This document shows, one piece after another, positions 44,370 to 52,020 of a stretch of 64,000 nucleotides of DNA. The stretch spans positions 146,382-210,381 of the forward strand of contig NZ_FOLE01000008.1 in the NCBI RefSeq assembly GCF_900112255.1, given 5' to 3'. How positions within the stretch are numbered: the stretch's first letter is position 1; each line of letters opens with the position of its first letter. This stretch comes from Flexibacter flexilis DSM 6793 (lineage in GTDB: Bacteria > Bacteroidota > Bacteroidia > Cytophagales > Flexibacteraceae). The notes below the pieces were generated by a model that was not told the DNA's origin, did not search any database, and saw only the letters and a program-made list of their open reading frames with translations. The position numbers and the translations under genes are program-made.

Positions 44370-45293
44370 ATGTCCGCAAAAACACTCTATTTTGGCAATC
44401 CCGCCAAACTGCATTTGCGCCTTAGCCAGTTGGTCATACACCAACCCAATGCCGAAACACCGCACACCACGCCACTCGAAGAAGTGGGCATTGTGATTCT
44501 GGATAATCCACAAATCACGATTACCCAAGCACTTGTTACAGAAATGCTCAGCCAAAACATTGCGTTAATTTGCTGTAACTCGCAACATTTGCCTACTGGC
44601 CTGATGCTCAATTTGCACGGCAACACATTACAATCCGCACATTTTCGGGAACAAATCGCCGCTACCGAGCCACTGAAAAAACAACTTTGGCAACAAACCG
44701 TACAAGCCAAAATCCGCAATCAGGCTACTTTGTTAGAAATGCTCCAACGCCCAGCCCAACCGCTTTGGCGTTGGGCAGAGGACATCAAAGCAGGCGACCC
44801 CGACAACAAAGAAGCACGTGCGGCGGCTTATTACTGGAAACATTTGTTTGAGGAAGATGCCGACTTTCGGCGCAGTCCCGACGGCTTGCCGCCCAACAAT
44901 TTACTGAATTACGCTTACGCCATCGTGCGGGCGATGGTGGCGCGGAGTTTGGTGGCCTCTGGCCTGCTTCCCACACTGGGCATTTTTCACCGAAACCAAT
45001 ACAATGCTTATTGCCTCGCCGATGACATCATGGAACCGTATCGCCCTTTTGCAGATGCACTCGTGTTGGGGCTTTTGCGTCGCAATCCCGAACTGGCCGA
45101 CAGCCTCGACGGACTCACGCCAGCCATCAAACGCGAAGTGCTGGGCATCGTAACCCAAGACGTTTGGCACGCCAAACAACGCCACACCATGAGCGCGGCC
45201 ATCGAACGCAGTACCGCTTCGCTGGCCAAATGCTTTGCCCGAAAAAGCAAAACGATTTTCTATCCGCATTTTGAAGGCTATCTCAAAAAATAA
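44370..45293 (+). CDS. cas1: CRISPR integrase Cas1 (type II-C-like)
   Basis: The spacer-integration nuclease of CRISPR adaptation, acting as a dimer with Cas2. At 307 residues it is the size of type II Cas1. Metal-binding residues: Glu148 in DPDNKEARAAAYYW, His207 in GIFHRNQYN, Asp219/Glu222 in LADDIMEPYRPFAD. NNLLNYAYAIVRA is the family block before the His. It looks functional. cas2 follows four bases later. No cas9 is present on either side: the gene to the left is a secreted protein read away from it, and a prophage follows to the right. Confidence 0.93.
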   Translation: MSAKTLYFGNPAKLHLRLSQLVIHQPNAETPHTTPLEEVGIVILDNPQITITQALVTEMLSQNIALICCNSQHLPTGLMLNLHGNTLQSAHFREQIAATEPLKKQLWQQTVQAKIRNQATLLEMLQRPAQPLWRWAEDIKAGDPDNKEARAAAYYWKHLFEEDADFRRSPDGLPPNNLLNYAYAIVRAMVARSLVASGLLPTLGIFHRNQYNAYCLADDIMEPYRPFADALVLGLLRRNPELADSLDGLTPAIKREVLGIVTQDVWHAKQRHTMSAAIERSTASLAKCFARKSKTIFYPHFEGYLKK

Positions 45294-45297
45294 CTAT

Positions 45298-45642
45298 ATG
45301 TTTTACAGTGCAGAACGTTTTAACGCTTACAGGATTATGTGGGTAATTGTGATGTTTGATTTGCCGACCGAAACGCCCGAAAACCGCCGTCGGTATGCCG
45401 ACTTTCGGAAGCGTTTGCAGAAAGATGGCTTTATGATGTTTCAGTATTCGATTTATGCGCGCCATTGCGCCAGCCGCGAAAAAGCCGACGTACACATCGG
45501 GCGCGTTAAAAAATGGCTGCCCGTAGAAGGGCAAATTTGCATTATGTGTATTACGGACAAACAATTTGGGGAATTGGAACTTTACGACGGCTGCCTCAAG
45601 CGGAAAAATCCGCATAATCCGCAGCAATTAGAACTGTTTTAG
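45298..45642 (+). CDS. cas2: CRISPR-associated Cas2
   Basis: A 114-residue ferredoxin-fold protein that scaffolds Cas1. I chose the ATG at 45298 (MFYSAERFNAYRIM), four bases after the cas1 stop. The first strand MWVIVMFDLPTETPENRR carries the conserved Asp; later MMFQYSIYARHCASREKAD and GQICIMCITDKQFG are type II Cas2 features. It is intact. Cas1 and Cas2 together could still insert spacers but, without a Cas9 nearby, would need interference genes from elsewhere. Confidence 0.92.
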   Translation: MFYSAERFNAYRIMWVIVMFDLPTETPENRRRYADFRKRLQKDGFMMFQYSIYARHCASREKADVHIGRVKKWLPVEGQICIMCITDKQFGELELYDGCLKRKNPHNPQQLELF

Positions 45643-45649
45643 CACCGCA

Positions 45650-45737
45650 AGTGTATTGTTAGAATGGCAAAAACTCAGCCGAAAACGCAAAAAAGCTCCG
45701 ATTTGGAGCTTTTTTTGTCATTCTAACATTGCACACT
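45650..45737 (+). other. Large stem enclosing a terminator between cas2 and array
   Basis: Outer arms 45650-45673 and 45712-45737 pair over about 23 bases with one mismatch, one wobble and a two-base bulge (core GTTAGAATG / CATTCTAAC). Inside lies a terminator, AAAAAAGCTCC (45689-45699) with GGAGCTTTTTT (45705-45715). It is probably the cas operon terminator; the outer stem needs another explanation. Confidence 0.6.
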
Positions 45738-45770
45738 AAACCTTGATTTACAGCGTTTTATAAGCTCCTG

Positions 45771-45891
45771 CGTTGTGGCAATATCACATTTGTAAATTTT
45801 GAAAGCAAATCACAACTTTATCCCGTTGTCGTTATCGCGTTTTAAGTTGTGGCAATATCACATTTGTAAATTTTGAAAGCAAACTTCAAAA
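45771..45891. CRISPR. One-spacer CRISPR mini-array (47-base type II-C repeat)
   Basis: Repeat 1 spans 45771-45817. On the minus strand it begins GTTGTGATTTGCTTTCAAAA, which matches 19 of 20 bases of the Bacteroides-type II-C repeat as I recall it, and its 47-base length fits too. Its ends are complementary (GTTGTG at one end, CACAAC at the other). A 27-base spacer (45818-45844) follows. Repeat 2 (45845-45891) is identical over about 38 bases and then degenerates, as terminal repeats do. The array is thus reduced to one spacer, downstream of cas2 and upstream of the prophage. Confidence 0.8.
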
Positions 45892-45965
45892 CAATCATAA
45901 TACATTGAATATCAGCCTCTAATTACAGCGAATGTAATTATTAGTAAGTAAAGCCAGTAAGCAAA

Positions 45966-45989
45966 ATTTTTTAGGAGTTATCTCCCAAA
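45966..45989 (-). terminator. Hairpin downstream of the phage repressor gene
   Basis: TTTTTTAGGAG and CTCCCAAAAA form a short stem. On the minus strand a T run follows, so it may terminate the repressor transcript. Flanking AGTAAGTAAAG (45943-45953) and CTTTACTTAC (46013-46022) are also complementary. Confidence 0.45.
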
Positions 45990-46022
45990 AATAAGTTGCT
46001 GACCATGAGGCACTTTACTTAC

Positions 46023-46388
46023 CTACTGCTTTCCCAGTATGGCGGTTAATTCATGAATTGTAGTATCCTTTTCCCTCAACTGCTCTCTTAGAAAGTTTAT
46101 TTCCTCTTGCATCTTTTCTTTGATAGCTCTAACCTCTTCTATCATCTGGTCTTTCCAGCTTTCTGTTTTCAAAATCTCTTCTGGCTCATTTGAATTAAAG
46201 TATTCTATAGGAACCTCAAAGAATTTAGCTAATGCGGCTAAATTTTCAGTTGAAGGATTAGTTGCACCTTGCTCATATGCAGATAAAGAAGCCGAAGTTA
46301 TGCCAATTGCTTTAGCTAAATCAATTTGCTTCATGTTTTTTTTAAGGCGTAAATCCTTGATTAAAAGGCCTTTTTTCTTTTTGTCCAT
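46023..46388 (-). CDS. XRE/cI-like phage repressor
   Basis: A 121-residue repressor with an N-terminal helix-turn-helix (KDLRLKKNMKQIDLAKAIGITSASLSAYEQG, residues 11-45) and a C-terminal coiled coil (about 85-118, REQLREKDTTIHEL) for oligomerisation. It has no S24 protease domain, so RecA-driven cleavage is unlikely. It is the only leftward gene of the prophage and faces a 187-base region with palindromic operators and divergent early genes, the standard layout of a lysogeny switch. Confidence 0.88.
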   Translation of the reverse strand: MDKKKKGLLIKDLRLKKNMKQIDLAKAIGITSASLSAYEQGATNPSTENLAALAKFFEVPIEYFNSNEPEEILKTESWKDQMIEEVRAIKEKMQEEINFLREQLREKDTTIHELTAILGKQ

Positions 46389-46455
46389 ACTTGAAAATAA
46401 ATTTTGTTAAGTTTTATTTTGTAATTCAGTTTATTTCAACTGATATTTGTATCAA

Positions 46456-46530
46456 TTCTTACACACATTATGTACATATAGTGTGCAAATATAATAAGTT
46501 GGTAACAAAAAGAATGCCATTGTGTAAGAA
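46456..46530. promoter_or_regulatory. Phage operator/promoter region
   Basis: A near-palindrome (46462-46485, half-sites CACACATTATGT and ACATATAGTGTG, 10 of 12 pairs) lies beside TATATTTG read leftward (46493-46486), a good -7 box for the repressor. TTCTTACACA (46456-46465) and TGTGTAAGAA (46521-46530) are perfect inverted copies. These are the likely repressor binding sites. Confidence 0.6.
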
Positions 46531-46575
46531 AAATAGCCACTCGCATTGAAATTTAACTAAAATCAACTGTGAATT

Positions 46576-46809
46576 ATGGATGCAGAAAAAATCAAGGAGG
46601 AGTATAAAGGGCTAAAGCGAAACGGGAAAACAGGTTTGACCAATGACTTTTGCCAGAGGTTTAATTACAAAGACGGGGAATCGCTTCGTGCCAGACTAAG
46701 GGGAGATTTAGAGTTTCTCACTGTTCATATTGAATATCTGGCCAAGACAATACCACTATATAAACCAGCTAATCAAAACGAAATAGTAGCCGATGGCAGC
46801 ACTAAATAA
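46576..46809 (+). CDS. Small early phage protein
   Basis: A 77-residue basic protein opposite the repressor, in the position of a cro or cox gene. The segment GLTNDFCQRFNYKDGESLRARL could form a helix-turn-helix but is not a confident match. It overlaps the next gene by 17 bases. Function unknown; position suggests regulation. Confidence 0.6.
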   Translation: MDAEKIKEEYKGLKRNGKTGLTNDFCQRFNYKDGESLRARLRGDLEFLTVHIEYLAKTIPLYKPANQNEIVADGSTK

Positions 46810-47005
46810 AGTAGAGGCCTCAACTGTTGAAAAAGTCTTCAGTAAGCTGATAAAAACAGCAGACAGTGAGTTGATTCTTGAACGTAGAGTTCTTGAGACT
46901 ATTGAGGAAGGGGATTCGCTTTTAGAGGAGGTTTCACGCGCGATTGATGAGCTTGAAAAAGCACAAGGAGTTTTCAAGTCCATTATTAACAAGCTGTGCA
47001 AATAG
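46793..47005 (+). CDS. Small helical early phage protein
   Basis: A 70-residue acidic, nearly all-helical protein with heptad spacing (LETIEEGDSLLEEVSRAIDELEKA), probably a short coiled coil. It overlaps the previous gene by 17 bases, so the two are coupled. I do not recognise it. After it, 534 bases hold no convincing long gene but contain the structured RNA stretch. Confidence 0.6.
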   Translation: MAALNKVEASTVEKVFSKLIKTADSELILERRVLETIEEGDSLLEEVSRAIDELEKAQGVFKSIINKLCK

Positions 47006-47061
47006 CCAACACATTACTAAATCATTACCCGAAGAAGGTGGTCGGTAGTGCCACCAACGGA

Positions 47062-47137
47062 AACCGTATAGCTTAAAAAGTATGGCTTAGAGCGTGGCAA
47101 CAATGCCAAGATGCAGGTTCGATTCCTGCTACGGTTG
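47062..47137 (+). tRNA. tRNA-like cloverleaf with short anticodon arm (probably degenerate)
   Basis: A 7-bp acceptor stem (AACCGTA / TACGGTT) is perfect. The D arm is TA-GCTT...GAGC with GG in a 15-base loop. The T arm GCAGG-TTCGATT-CCTGC is canonical, including GTTCGA. The anticodon arm is only TGGC/GCCA or TGGCA/TGCCA with a 6- or 4-base loop (AACAAT or ACAA) and no T33, about three bases short. A G and CAA follow in place of CCA. It is tRNA-derived, but no normal anticodon can be read. Confidence 0.65.
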
Positions 47138-47140
47138 CAA

Positions 47141-47249
47141 TTCAGCGTAACACAACTTACTGTAATCTGCTGTTTCCGCGCTGAAGAATGAGCATGATGC
47201 CAGATTTTAAGTATTCGCTAATTCCAAATTGTGGTGGTACTGCTACCAC
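47141..47249 (+). other. Further hairpins after the tRNA-like element
   Basis: TTCAGCG (47141-47147) pairs with CGCTGAA (47179-47185), and GTGGTA (47234-47239) with TACCAC (47244-47249). Another, GGTGG/CCACC (47037-47055), precedes the cloverleaf. With no coding frame here, the region may be one structured RNA. Confidence 0.45.
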
Positions 47250-47439
47250 GATTTACAAGGCCGCAAACGTGTGGCAATCAGTTCTTTGAGGTAGAAATTG
47301 GTGTGTTTAAATAGTTTACCGTTAGTTGTTCAAAAGCATGGGGCAGCCTTGCGCCGTGTTTTGCCACCGCGATTTTGGCCAAATCGCAAAAAGTTCTTTA
47401 TGCTGATTTTCAGCGGCCAATGGTTTAATTATTCACAAA

Positions 47440-47480
47440 AAAAGCCCTGCAACGTTGGCGCGTGTGCAGGGCTAAAAAAC
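47440..47480 (-). terminator. Leftward hairpin terminator in the prophage
   Basis: AGCCCTGC (47443-47450) pairs with GCAGGGCT (47466-47473). The T run is on the minus strand only, so it would stop leftward transcripts toward the structured region. Confidence 0.6.
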
Positions 47481-47539
47481 TTTAATGTTTTATGATAATG
47501 CGACGCAAATATAATGAATTTTTTGTGTGTTCCAAAAAT

Positions 47540-47629
47540 ATGGACAAGGCCACAAAAGAAGAAGTAAAAAAGTATTTAGGCCGCACAGGGCGACCCGTTC
47601 ACTTTGTGCAAAACATCTTTCGGATATGA
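47540..47629 (+). CDS. Tiny phage ORF, 29 residues
   Basis: Begins ATG (47540) as MDKATKEEVKKYLGRTGRPV. Its stop overlaps the start of the next gene in an ATGATGA context, so it could couple its translation. Very short; support is the overlap and ordinary composition. Confidence 0.4.
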   Translation: MDKATKEEVKKYLGRTGRPVHFVQNIFRI

Positions 47630-47841
47630 TGAGCGACAATGAATTATATCTCCGCGATAACATCGCGTTTTGCGAGGAGATGCTAAAAAAACACAAGCAT
47701 AACGATAGTTTGTGCGCCAAGTTTAGCAAGCAATTAGAGCCGTTTAAGGCTCAATTAGATGAGTTGTTGGCATACAAGGAAAAACAAAATTCCTTAGCCG
47801 CGATTATGCCGCCGTGCCAAAGAAGCATTGGCCGACCTTAG
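47626..47841 (+). CDS. Small phage protein
   Basis: A 71-residue helical, charged protein (MMSDNELYLRDNIAFCEEML...). The last 13 residues (AAIMPPCQRSIGRP) look unlike the rest, while the neighbouring frame there reads RRAKEALADLRNMKVG; a frameshift near 47800 is possible. Unrecognised. Confidence 0.5.
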   Translation: MMSDNELYLRDNIAFCEEMLKKHKHNDSLCAKFSKQLEPFKAQLDELLAYKEKQNSLAAIMPPCQRSIGRP

Positions 47842-47880
47842 AAATATGAAGGTAGGATAATAGCCTTCACCCTCCCGATG

Positions 47881-47905
47881 ACGGGGTAATCTGTTGCCCC
47901 GTTTT
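47881..47905 (+). terminator. Terminator in early region
   Basis: ACGGGG (47881-47886) pairs with CCCCGT (47897-47902), followed by TTTC. Confidence 0.6.
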
Positions 47906-47938
47906 CTAAATTATTATTGAATGTTATAAATTATTATT

Positions 47939-48193
47939 ATGACTATATCGAAGATTAAAGCCCGAGCAAAAGCAAAATTATTGCTTGAACAAATATATAC
48001 AGAAATTCAATGGCTTGCCGAAGAAGAAGGCATGGCCTACTGTTCAATATACGCTATCCCATCGGGGAGAAGGTTGGCCCGTTACGCAAAACGTGCAGGC
48101 TATCAATGTCGATGTTGGTCAATGTTTGACGGTATTCGCCACGTCGAACTGTGCGAAAAGATAACCTTTAAGCCCGTTCAATTGCCCAATTAG
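47939..48193 (+). CDS. Small phage protein
   Basis: An 84-residue basic protein with an N-terminal helix and a Cys-bearing second half (AYCSIYAIPSGRRLARYAKRAGYQCRCWSMFDG). The three Cys do not form a clear zinc site. It precedes the winged-helix protein by 35 bases. Function unknown. Confidence 0.6.
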   Translation: MTISKIKARAKAKLLLEQIYTEIQWLAEEEGMAYCSIYAIPSGRRLARYAKRAGYQCRCWSMFDGIRHVELCEKITFKPVQLPN

Positions 48194-48227
48194 ATAGATT
48201 GTTATCATTTTTTTATAGACCAATAAT

Positions 48228-49172
48228 ATGAGTAGTTTTGTATTAACACCCACCGCAATCAGCCCAAGAGATATTCAGCGATTATCCGCTGCACTTGACG
48301 CTGACATCAATCAATACAACGACGCTTGCGAGCGATTGGCCGACAAAATTCGTGGAGCTTATCACAAGTTCGTTATACATATCTTCAATACCGTTACCAA
48401 AACAGCCGTACAAACCAAAATAGCCGTTGATGCTATCATGGTGGAGCTTTCCCCCGCACTGGTGGCCAGCTACATTAAGCAGTCCCCCGACACGGCCAAA
48501 CGCCATATTGACAGAGGCGTTCAACTCGGCTTGCTCACTCCAACCAATAATCCCACTTCTCACCATTTCAACACGGCCTACAAAGTCAATCTAAAGTTTA
48601 TCCACAAGGAGAAAACAGCCGAAGAAATCAACGCTGAATGTATCGCATCGGTACTCAAACACCAGCAGCAAGCAGAGCCGCCAGCCAAGCCAAAACGCGG
48701 CCAAAAACAGGTGCAAGCAGAGGAAGTTTTTGTGGACGAGTTCAGCGAAATGGAGCTATCCGTAGAGGTATCCACAGCCGAAGAAAAAGCCAACGCTTGG
48801 CGCAGAAAAACAAGCAATAACACTACACAACCGAAAAAGAAAACAAAACAACATAAGTCGCTGATTTTGAATGTTTTGAATAATTGCATCCCTTGCGGAA
48901 CTACCGCAAATTGCGGCATAAATTTTTATTTTGTAAGGAATACATTATTAAAAACAAAATATAAAGGGTGTGGAAATGTGGAAAACTTTGGCGCGTTATG
49001 CCTGCCTTCGCAAGGCTTAGCAATGCAATTAAAAACAATTCTAAATGACCGCTTTTTACCGATGCCTGCAAGAGTGGGGACAAATGTAAAAAGTTGGGGG
49101 GCGCGGCTGCGGGAGGCAATGGGCTTAAACAAAAATAGCCCATCACGGGGAGGTGATGAGCGACTACTGTAA
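48228..49172 (+). CDS. Phage protein with winged-helix-like region
   Basis: A 314-residue protein. Residues 65-120 (QTKIAVDAIMVELSPALVASYIKQSPDTAKRHIDRGVQLGLLTP) read like a winged helix: DNA-contact helix, T..R.I turn, and G-L-L before a beta wing. A Glu/Lys-rich linker (140-230) and a separate Cys-containing end follow. The position in the early region suggests replication initiation or transcription control, but no motif proves it. The last 80 residues look different and might come from another gene. Confidence 0.55.
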   Translation: MSSFVLTPTAISPRDIQRLSAALDADINQYNDACERLADKIRGAYHKFVIHIFNTVTKTAVQTKIAVDAIMVELSPALVASYIKQSPDTAKRHIDRGVQLGLLTPTNNPTSHHFNTAYKVNLKFIHKEKTAEEINAECIASVLKHQQQAEPPAKPKRGQKQVQAEEVFVDEFSEMELSVEVSTAEEKANAWRRKTSNNTTQPKKKTKQHKSLILNVLNNCIPCGTTANCGINFYFVRNTLLKTKYKGCGNVENFGALCLPSQGLAMQLKTILNDRFLPMPARVGTNVKSWGARLREAMGLNKNSPSRGGDERLL

Positions 49173-49278
49173 TCTCTTGCAGTATAACGTGGACAAAGCG
49201 GTCAAGTCCTAACAGAACAAACATCGGAAATTGTTTGCTCAATTCAAAATTGACTGCATAATTTTTAACAAAATCATT

Positions 49279-49740
49279 ATGTATAGCAATCGTAATCTGC
49301 TGAAAGCCAGCGATACAAGCAGCCTTTTTACTGCAAAAATATATTACAATTTCAACCACCCCACCACAGGCTATCAGGTTGAAAAACGCTTTTACTCCTT
49401 CGATTTCGTGGACGAGCGCGAGAACTGGAATAAAACCGACCAAAATGGCGAGTTCTATTTGAGAAAGCCCCTACTCAAAGACTATAACGGCATACAGCGT
49501 TTCTACGCTTATCTCAATGAGCTTGAGCGAAAAAAACAATTGGTATCGGCCACTATTGCCTACAATCTGCTATTGGACGAATACGGCAATAAGCTCCTGA
49601 TTGACAAGTTAAATTCTTCGTACCCAAGAACTTGTATTACACAGAAAGAATTTTTGGAGGCGCAAGAATTATCTAAAAACCAAAGTCTTAGCCCTTCCAA
49701 TAAAATGTCTCAACCCTTAGCCACTAAAACAAAATGGTAG
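49279..49740 (+). CDS. Phage protein of unknown function
   Basis: A 153-residue protein starting at the ATG at 49279 (MYSNRNLLKASD). The first 70 residues are beta-rich (FTAKIYYNFNHPTTGYQVEKRFYSFDF), a pattern that recalls arm-binding domains of tyrosine recombinases, but no catalytic domain follows. It overlaps the next gene by seven bases. Unrecognised. Confidence 0.5.
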   Translation: MYSNRNLLKASDTSSLFTAKIYYNFNHPTTGYQVEKRFYSFDFVDERENWNKTDQNGEFYLRKPLLKDYNGIQRFYAYLNELERKKQLVSATIAYNLLLDEYGNKLLIDKLNSSYPRTCITQKEFLEAQELSKNQSLSPSNKMSQPLATKTKW

Positions 49741-50183
49741 AAATAGCACGCAAAATGCCCGCCATTCCGATTAAGTTCAATTCGGGCGAGGCCAAATACA
49801 TCAAGGAGTTTCTGTACAACCTGTTTATTAACCCTTATACAGACAACACCAAAAAGGAATACGATGCCAATTTTTGGACGGTGTACAGATTTTGGAAAAA
49901 GAACTACAATAACCTGTTCTTTTTGTCCGATACAAGAACCATACGCTTTGGTTACGAGAGCTTAATGGCATTCATCGAAATGCTTAATAATCAGAGGGAA
50001 CAAGAATTAGTTGATTGGGTCAAGACGATTCACTTAGACAAGCAAGCACAAGAGCAAGCCGATACCGAGATTGTATTTTTGGCCTTGCTGATAGCCTCTA
50101 TCAAAGAGCAATATGAAGATTGGAGACGCTCCAACCCTACCAAAGTGATCAACTTCGACACGCTTGCTTATGACAACGCCTAA
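49734..50183 (+). CDS. Phage protein of unknown function
   Basis: A 149-residue helical protein with a central aromatic-rich segment (FWTVYRFWKKNYNNLFFL). It overlaps both neighbours, by 7 bases before and 14 after, so the three genes form one translational block. Unrecognised. Confidence 0.55.
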   Translation: MVEIARKMPAIPIKFNSGEAKYIKEFLYNLFINPYTDNTKKEYDANFWTVYRFWKKNYNNLFFLSDTRTIRFGYESLMAFIEMLNNQREQELVDWVKTIHLDKQAQEQADTEIVFLALLIASIKEQYEDWRRSNPTKVINFDTLAYDNA

Positions 50184-51480
50184 CGTATTATCAACCCAAG
50201 AATCTAACAGACTTCTTGACTTAGAGGCTGTTATAGAGAAAAACAAACAGGCTTTTTTGGAAGTCGGTGCAGCTCTATTAGAGATTCAGGAAAAACGCCT
50301 GTATCGAGAAGGCTACAATACTTTCGAGGAGTATATCTCCGAAAAACATGGCATTGGCCGCAGTACGGCATACCAGTACATCAAAGCCGCAGGAGTGCGT
50401 CAAGAGCTTGCCCAAAATGGAGTTACCGAGTTGCCGCAAAACGAAGCGCAGTACAGGGAGCTTGCTAATGTCAGCCCTGTACATCGGTCAGAGGTTTGGC
50501 AAGAGGCCACCGAAATAGCCCAAGCAACAGGCCAAAAAGTTACAGCCAAATCGGTGTCCGCAATTGCGGACAAACGAAAACCAAAGGTAGAAGTGCAGGA
50601 CGTAACCGCCGAAGAAGTACCACAACAAATAACATTTTACATCGACGTACCGATGCAGGTTGCACCAGCTCCGCCAGAAGTCCGCGAAGCAGGTTTCGGG
50701 TTGGGTGGTCTGCATAAGAAGTCGGCCATACCCACGCCGCAGGCAGAGCCTGAGCCGAGCGCGTTGGAAGAAGAGATAGCCGAACTCAAGCAGCGACCTA
50801 CACAGCTTGAGTATCAAATCGCACTGGGAAAGATTGAGGAGTTGGAAAAACAAGCCCAAGCCGCACTCGACGAAGTGGAACAGCAGTTGCGCAATTTATC
50901 CAAGTACAGCTGCAAAGAAATAACGCTCTTGAGTTTGTCCGAGATAATGGAAGAGGTTTATCAACCTGGTCAAACTTTTGTCAGTGGTTCTGCTCTTGCT
51001 ATTGATTTGTTGGCGCATTGTCGAAGCCGTAAAATGAATATGATTTCGATTCGTACAATGATAAAGATTGCCAATAACATCGCCGAAATGTACTGCACAA
51101 AAACAGATAATGGGTTGATTTATGAGCCAACTAAGAAGCCCGCGCAATCTTCAATATACCCCGAAAAGATGTATTTGATTGAGTATAGCCTTCTTTCATC
51201 AAAGAACAAATTAGAGGAGGAAATCGCTGATTTTCTACGAGCATTAGATGGAGATATTGTGCATGATATTGAACGATTTTTTGAGTATATGAACGACAAA
51301 ATTCAGGCTACAAATACAAGGCATAAACGCTGTAAGCCACTCAAAAAAATGGACATTTCTTCTTTTTATAATCATTTGAAAGAAGTACGAACATATACGT
51401 TCTTATCGTCTCAATTGTACTTATGTTTATGTGATTCAATTGCTGTAAAAATCACACCTGTTTCACCTTTAAATTTCTGA
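50170..51480 (+). CDS. ParB/DUF3102-like DNA-binding phage protein
   Basis: A 436-residue protein. The N-terminal 90 residues (LEAVIEKNKQAFLEVGAALLEIQEKRLYREG, then YISEKHGIGRSTAYQYIKAAGV) match the DUF3102/plasmid-replication-associated helix-turn-helix pattern used in partition or replication control. A Pro/Ala-rich linker (150-205), a coiled coil (205-255) and a C-terminal helical domain follow. It overlaps the previous gene by 14 bases. A role in replication or partition of the phage is inferred. Confidence 0.6.
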   Translation: MTTPNVLSTQESNRLLDLEAVIEKNKQAFLEVGAALLEIQEKRLYREGYNTFEEYISEKHGIGRSTAYQYIKAAGVRQELAQNGVTELPQNEAQYRELANVSPVHRSEVWQEATEIAQATGQKVTAKSVSAIADKRKPKVEVQDVTAEEVPQQITFYIDVPMQVAPAPPEVREAGFGLGGLHKKSAIPTPQAEPEPSALEEEIAELKQRPTQLEYQIALGKIEELEKQAQAALDEVEQQLRNLSKYSCKEITLLSLSEIMEEVYQPGQTFVSGSALAIDLLAHCRSRKMNMISIRTMIKIANNIAEMYCTKTDNGLIYEPTKKPAQSSIYPEKMYLIEYSLLSSKNKLEEEIADFLRALDGDIVHDIERFFEYMNDKIQATNTRHKRCKPLKKMDISSFYNHLKEVRTYTFLSSQLYLCLCDSIAVKITPVSPLNF

Positions 51481-51484
51481 TTTT

Positions 51485-51973
51485 ATGATACTTCCAACAA
51501 CACAAATTCTTCGTCAAATGGCTGATAATGCCGACGAAAAATATAATTTTTACTTTCAAAAAACGCTCAAAGCGCGTAAGCCTGAAAACAGAGAAATTTA
51601 TCGTGAAAAGTATCAAAAAGAGCGGATAAAACACAATCGTTTATGCGATTTGATTATGAAAGTATCTTTATCAATTTATGGCAAAAAATTTTCTAAACTA
51701 TCTGATATTCAAAAACAAAAAATTGCTAAAAGTTATGAACTTTCTTTGGAGAGAAAGGTACAGAGAAAGCACTTATTTGAAACAACAATTCGTGTTTCAT
51801 TATTCTTTTTTCAGTCAAGTTTGACGGCTGACTATGGGCAATTTCAGTGCGAAAAATGCAGCAGTATATTTTACCATTCGCCAGCAAGAATTATGCAAGG
51901 AAAAGAGCTGCTGTATGAATGCGTATGCGGGTATTGTGCTAATAATATTTCAGGAGAATATATTTATAATTAA
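51485..51973 (+). CDS. Phage protein with C-terminal zinc ribbon
   Basis: A 162-residue protein; a basic helical part (1-100) leads to a zinc ribbon, FQCEKCSSIFYHS...LLYECVCGYCANN, with Cys pairs in C-x2-C and C-x-C-x2-C. It starts four bases after the previous stop. It is probably nucleic-acid binding. No family recognised. Confidence 0.6.
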   Translation: MILPTTQILRQMADNADEKYNFYFQKTLKARKPENREIYREKYQKERIKHNRLCDLIMKVSLSIYGKKFSKLSDIQKQKIAKSYELSLERKVQRKHLFETTIRVSLFFFQSSLTADYGQFQCEKCSSIFYHSPARIMQGKELLYECVCGYCANNISGEYIYN

Positions 51974-51980
51974 ACCCCAA

Positions 51981-52004
51981 AAGCCCGTGCATCTGTGCGG
52001 GCTT
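51981..52004 (+). terminator. Short hairpin after zinc-ribbon gene
   Basis: AAGCCCG pairs with CGGGCTT. There is no strong T run, so termination is uncertain. Confidence 0.35.
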
Positions 52005-52020
52005 AAACTCTTTGAAAATC

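Noticed and set aside
45818..45844. Possible match of the single CRISPR spacer to the adjacent prophage
   Set aside because: Only about ten bases (ATCGCGTTTT) are shared with 47650-47670, which is too short to claim a protospacer.
45901..46022. Prophage attachment site
   Set aside because: Without the right end in view, no duplication can be matched; short repeats such as TTACAGCG are too weak.
47037..47249. tmRNA as the explanation of the tRNA-like element
   Set aside because: The cloverleaf is contiguous, with both acceptor strands in normal order, and no tag-coding frame is visible.
47298..47495. 65-residue frame in the structured prophage stretch
   Set aside because: It starts with GTG, has no ribosome site, crosses a hairpin and terminator, and looks unlike protein.
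49279..49740. Tyrosine recombinase (integrase) for the prophage
   Set aside because: Only an arm-like N-terminal pattern is seen; the catalytic R-H-R-Y domain is absent here and in the next gene.
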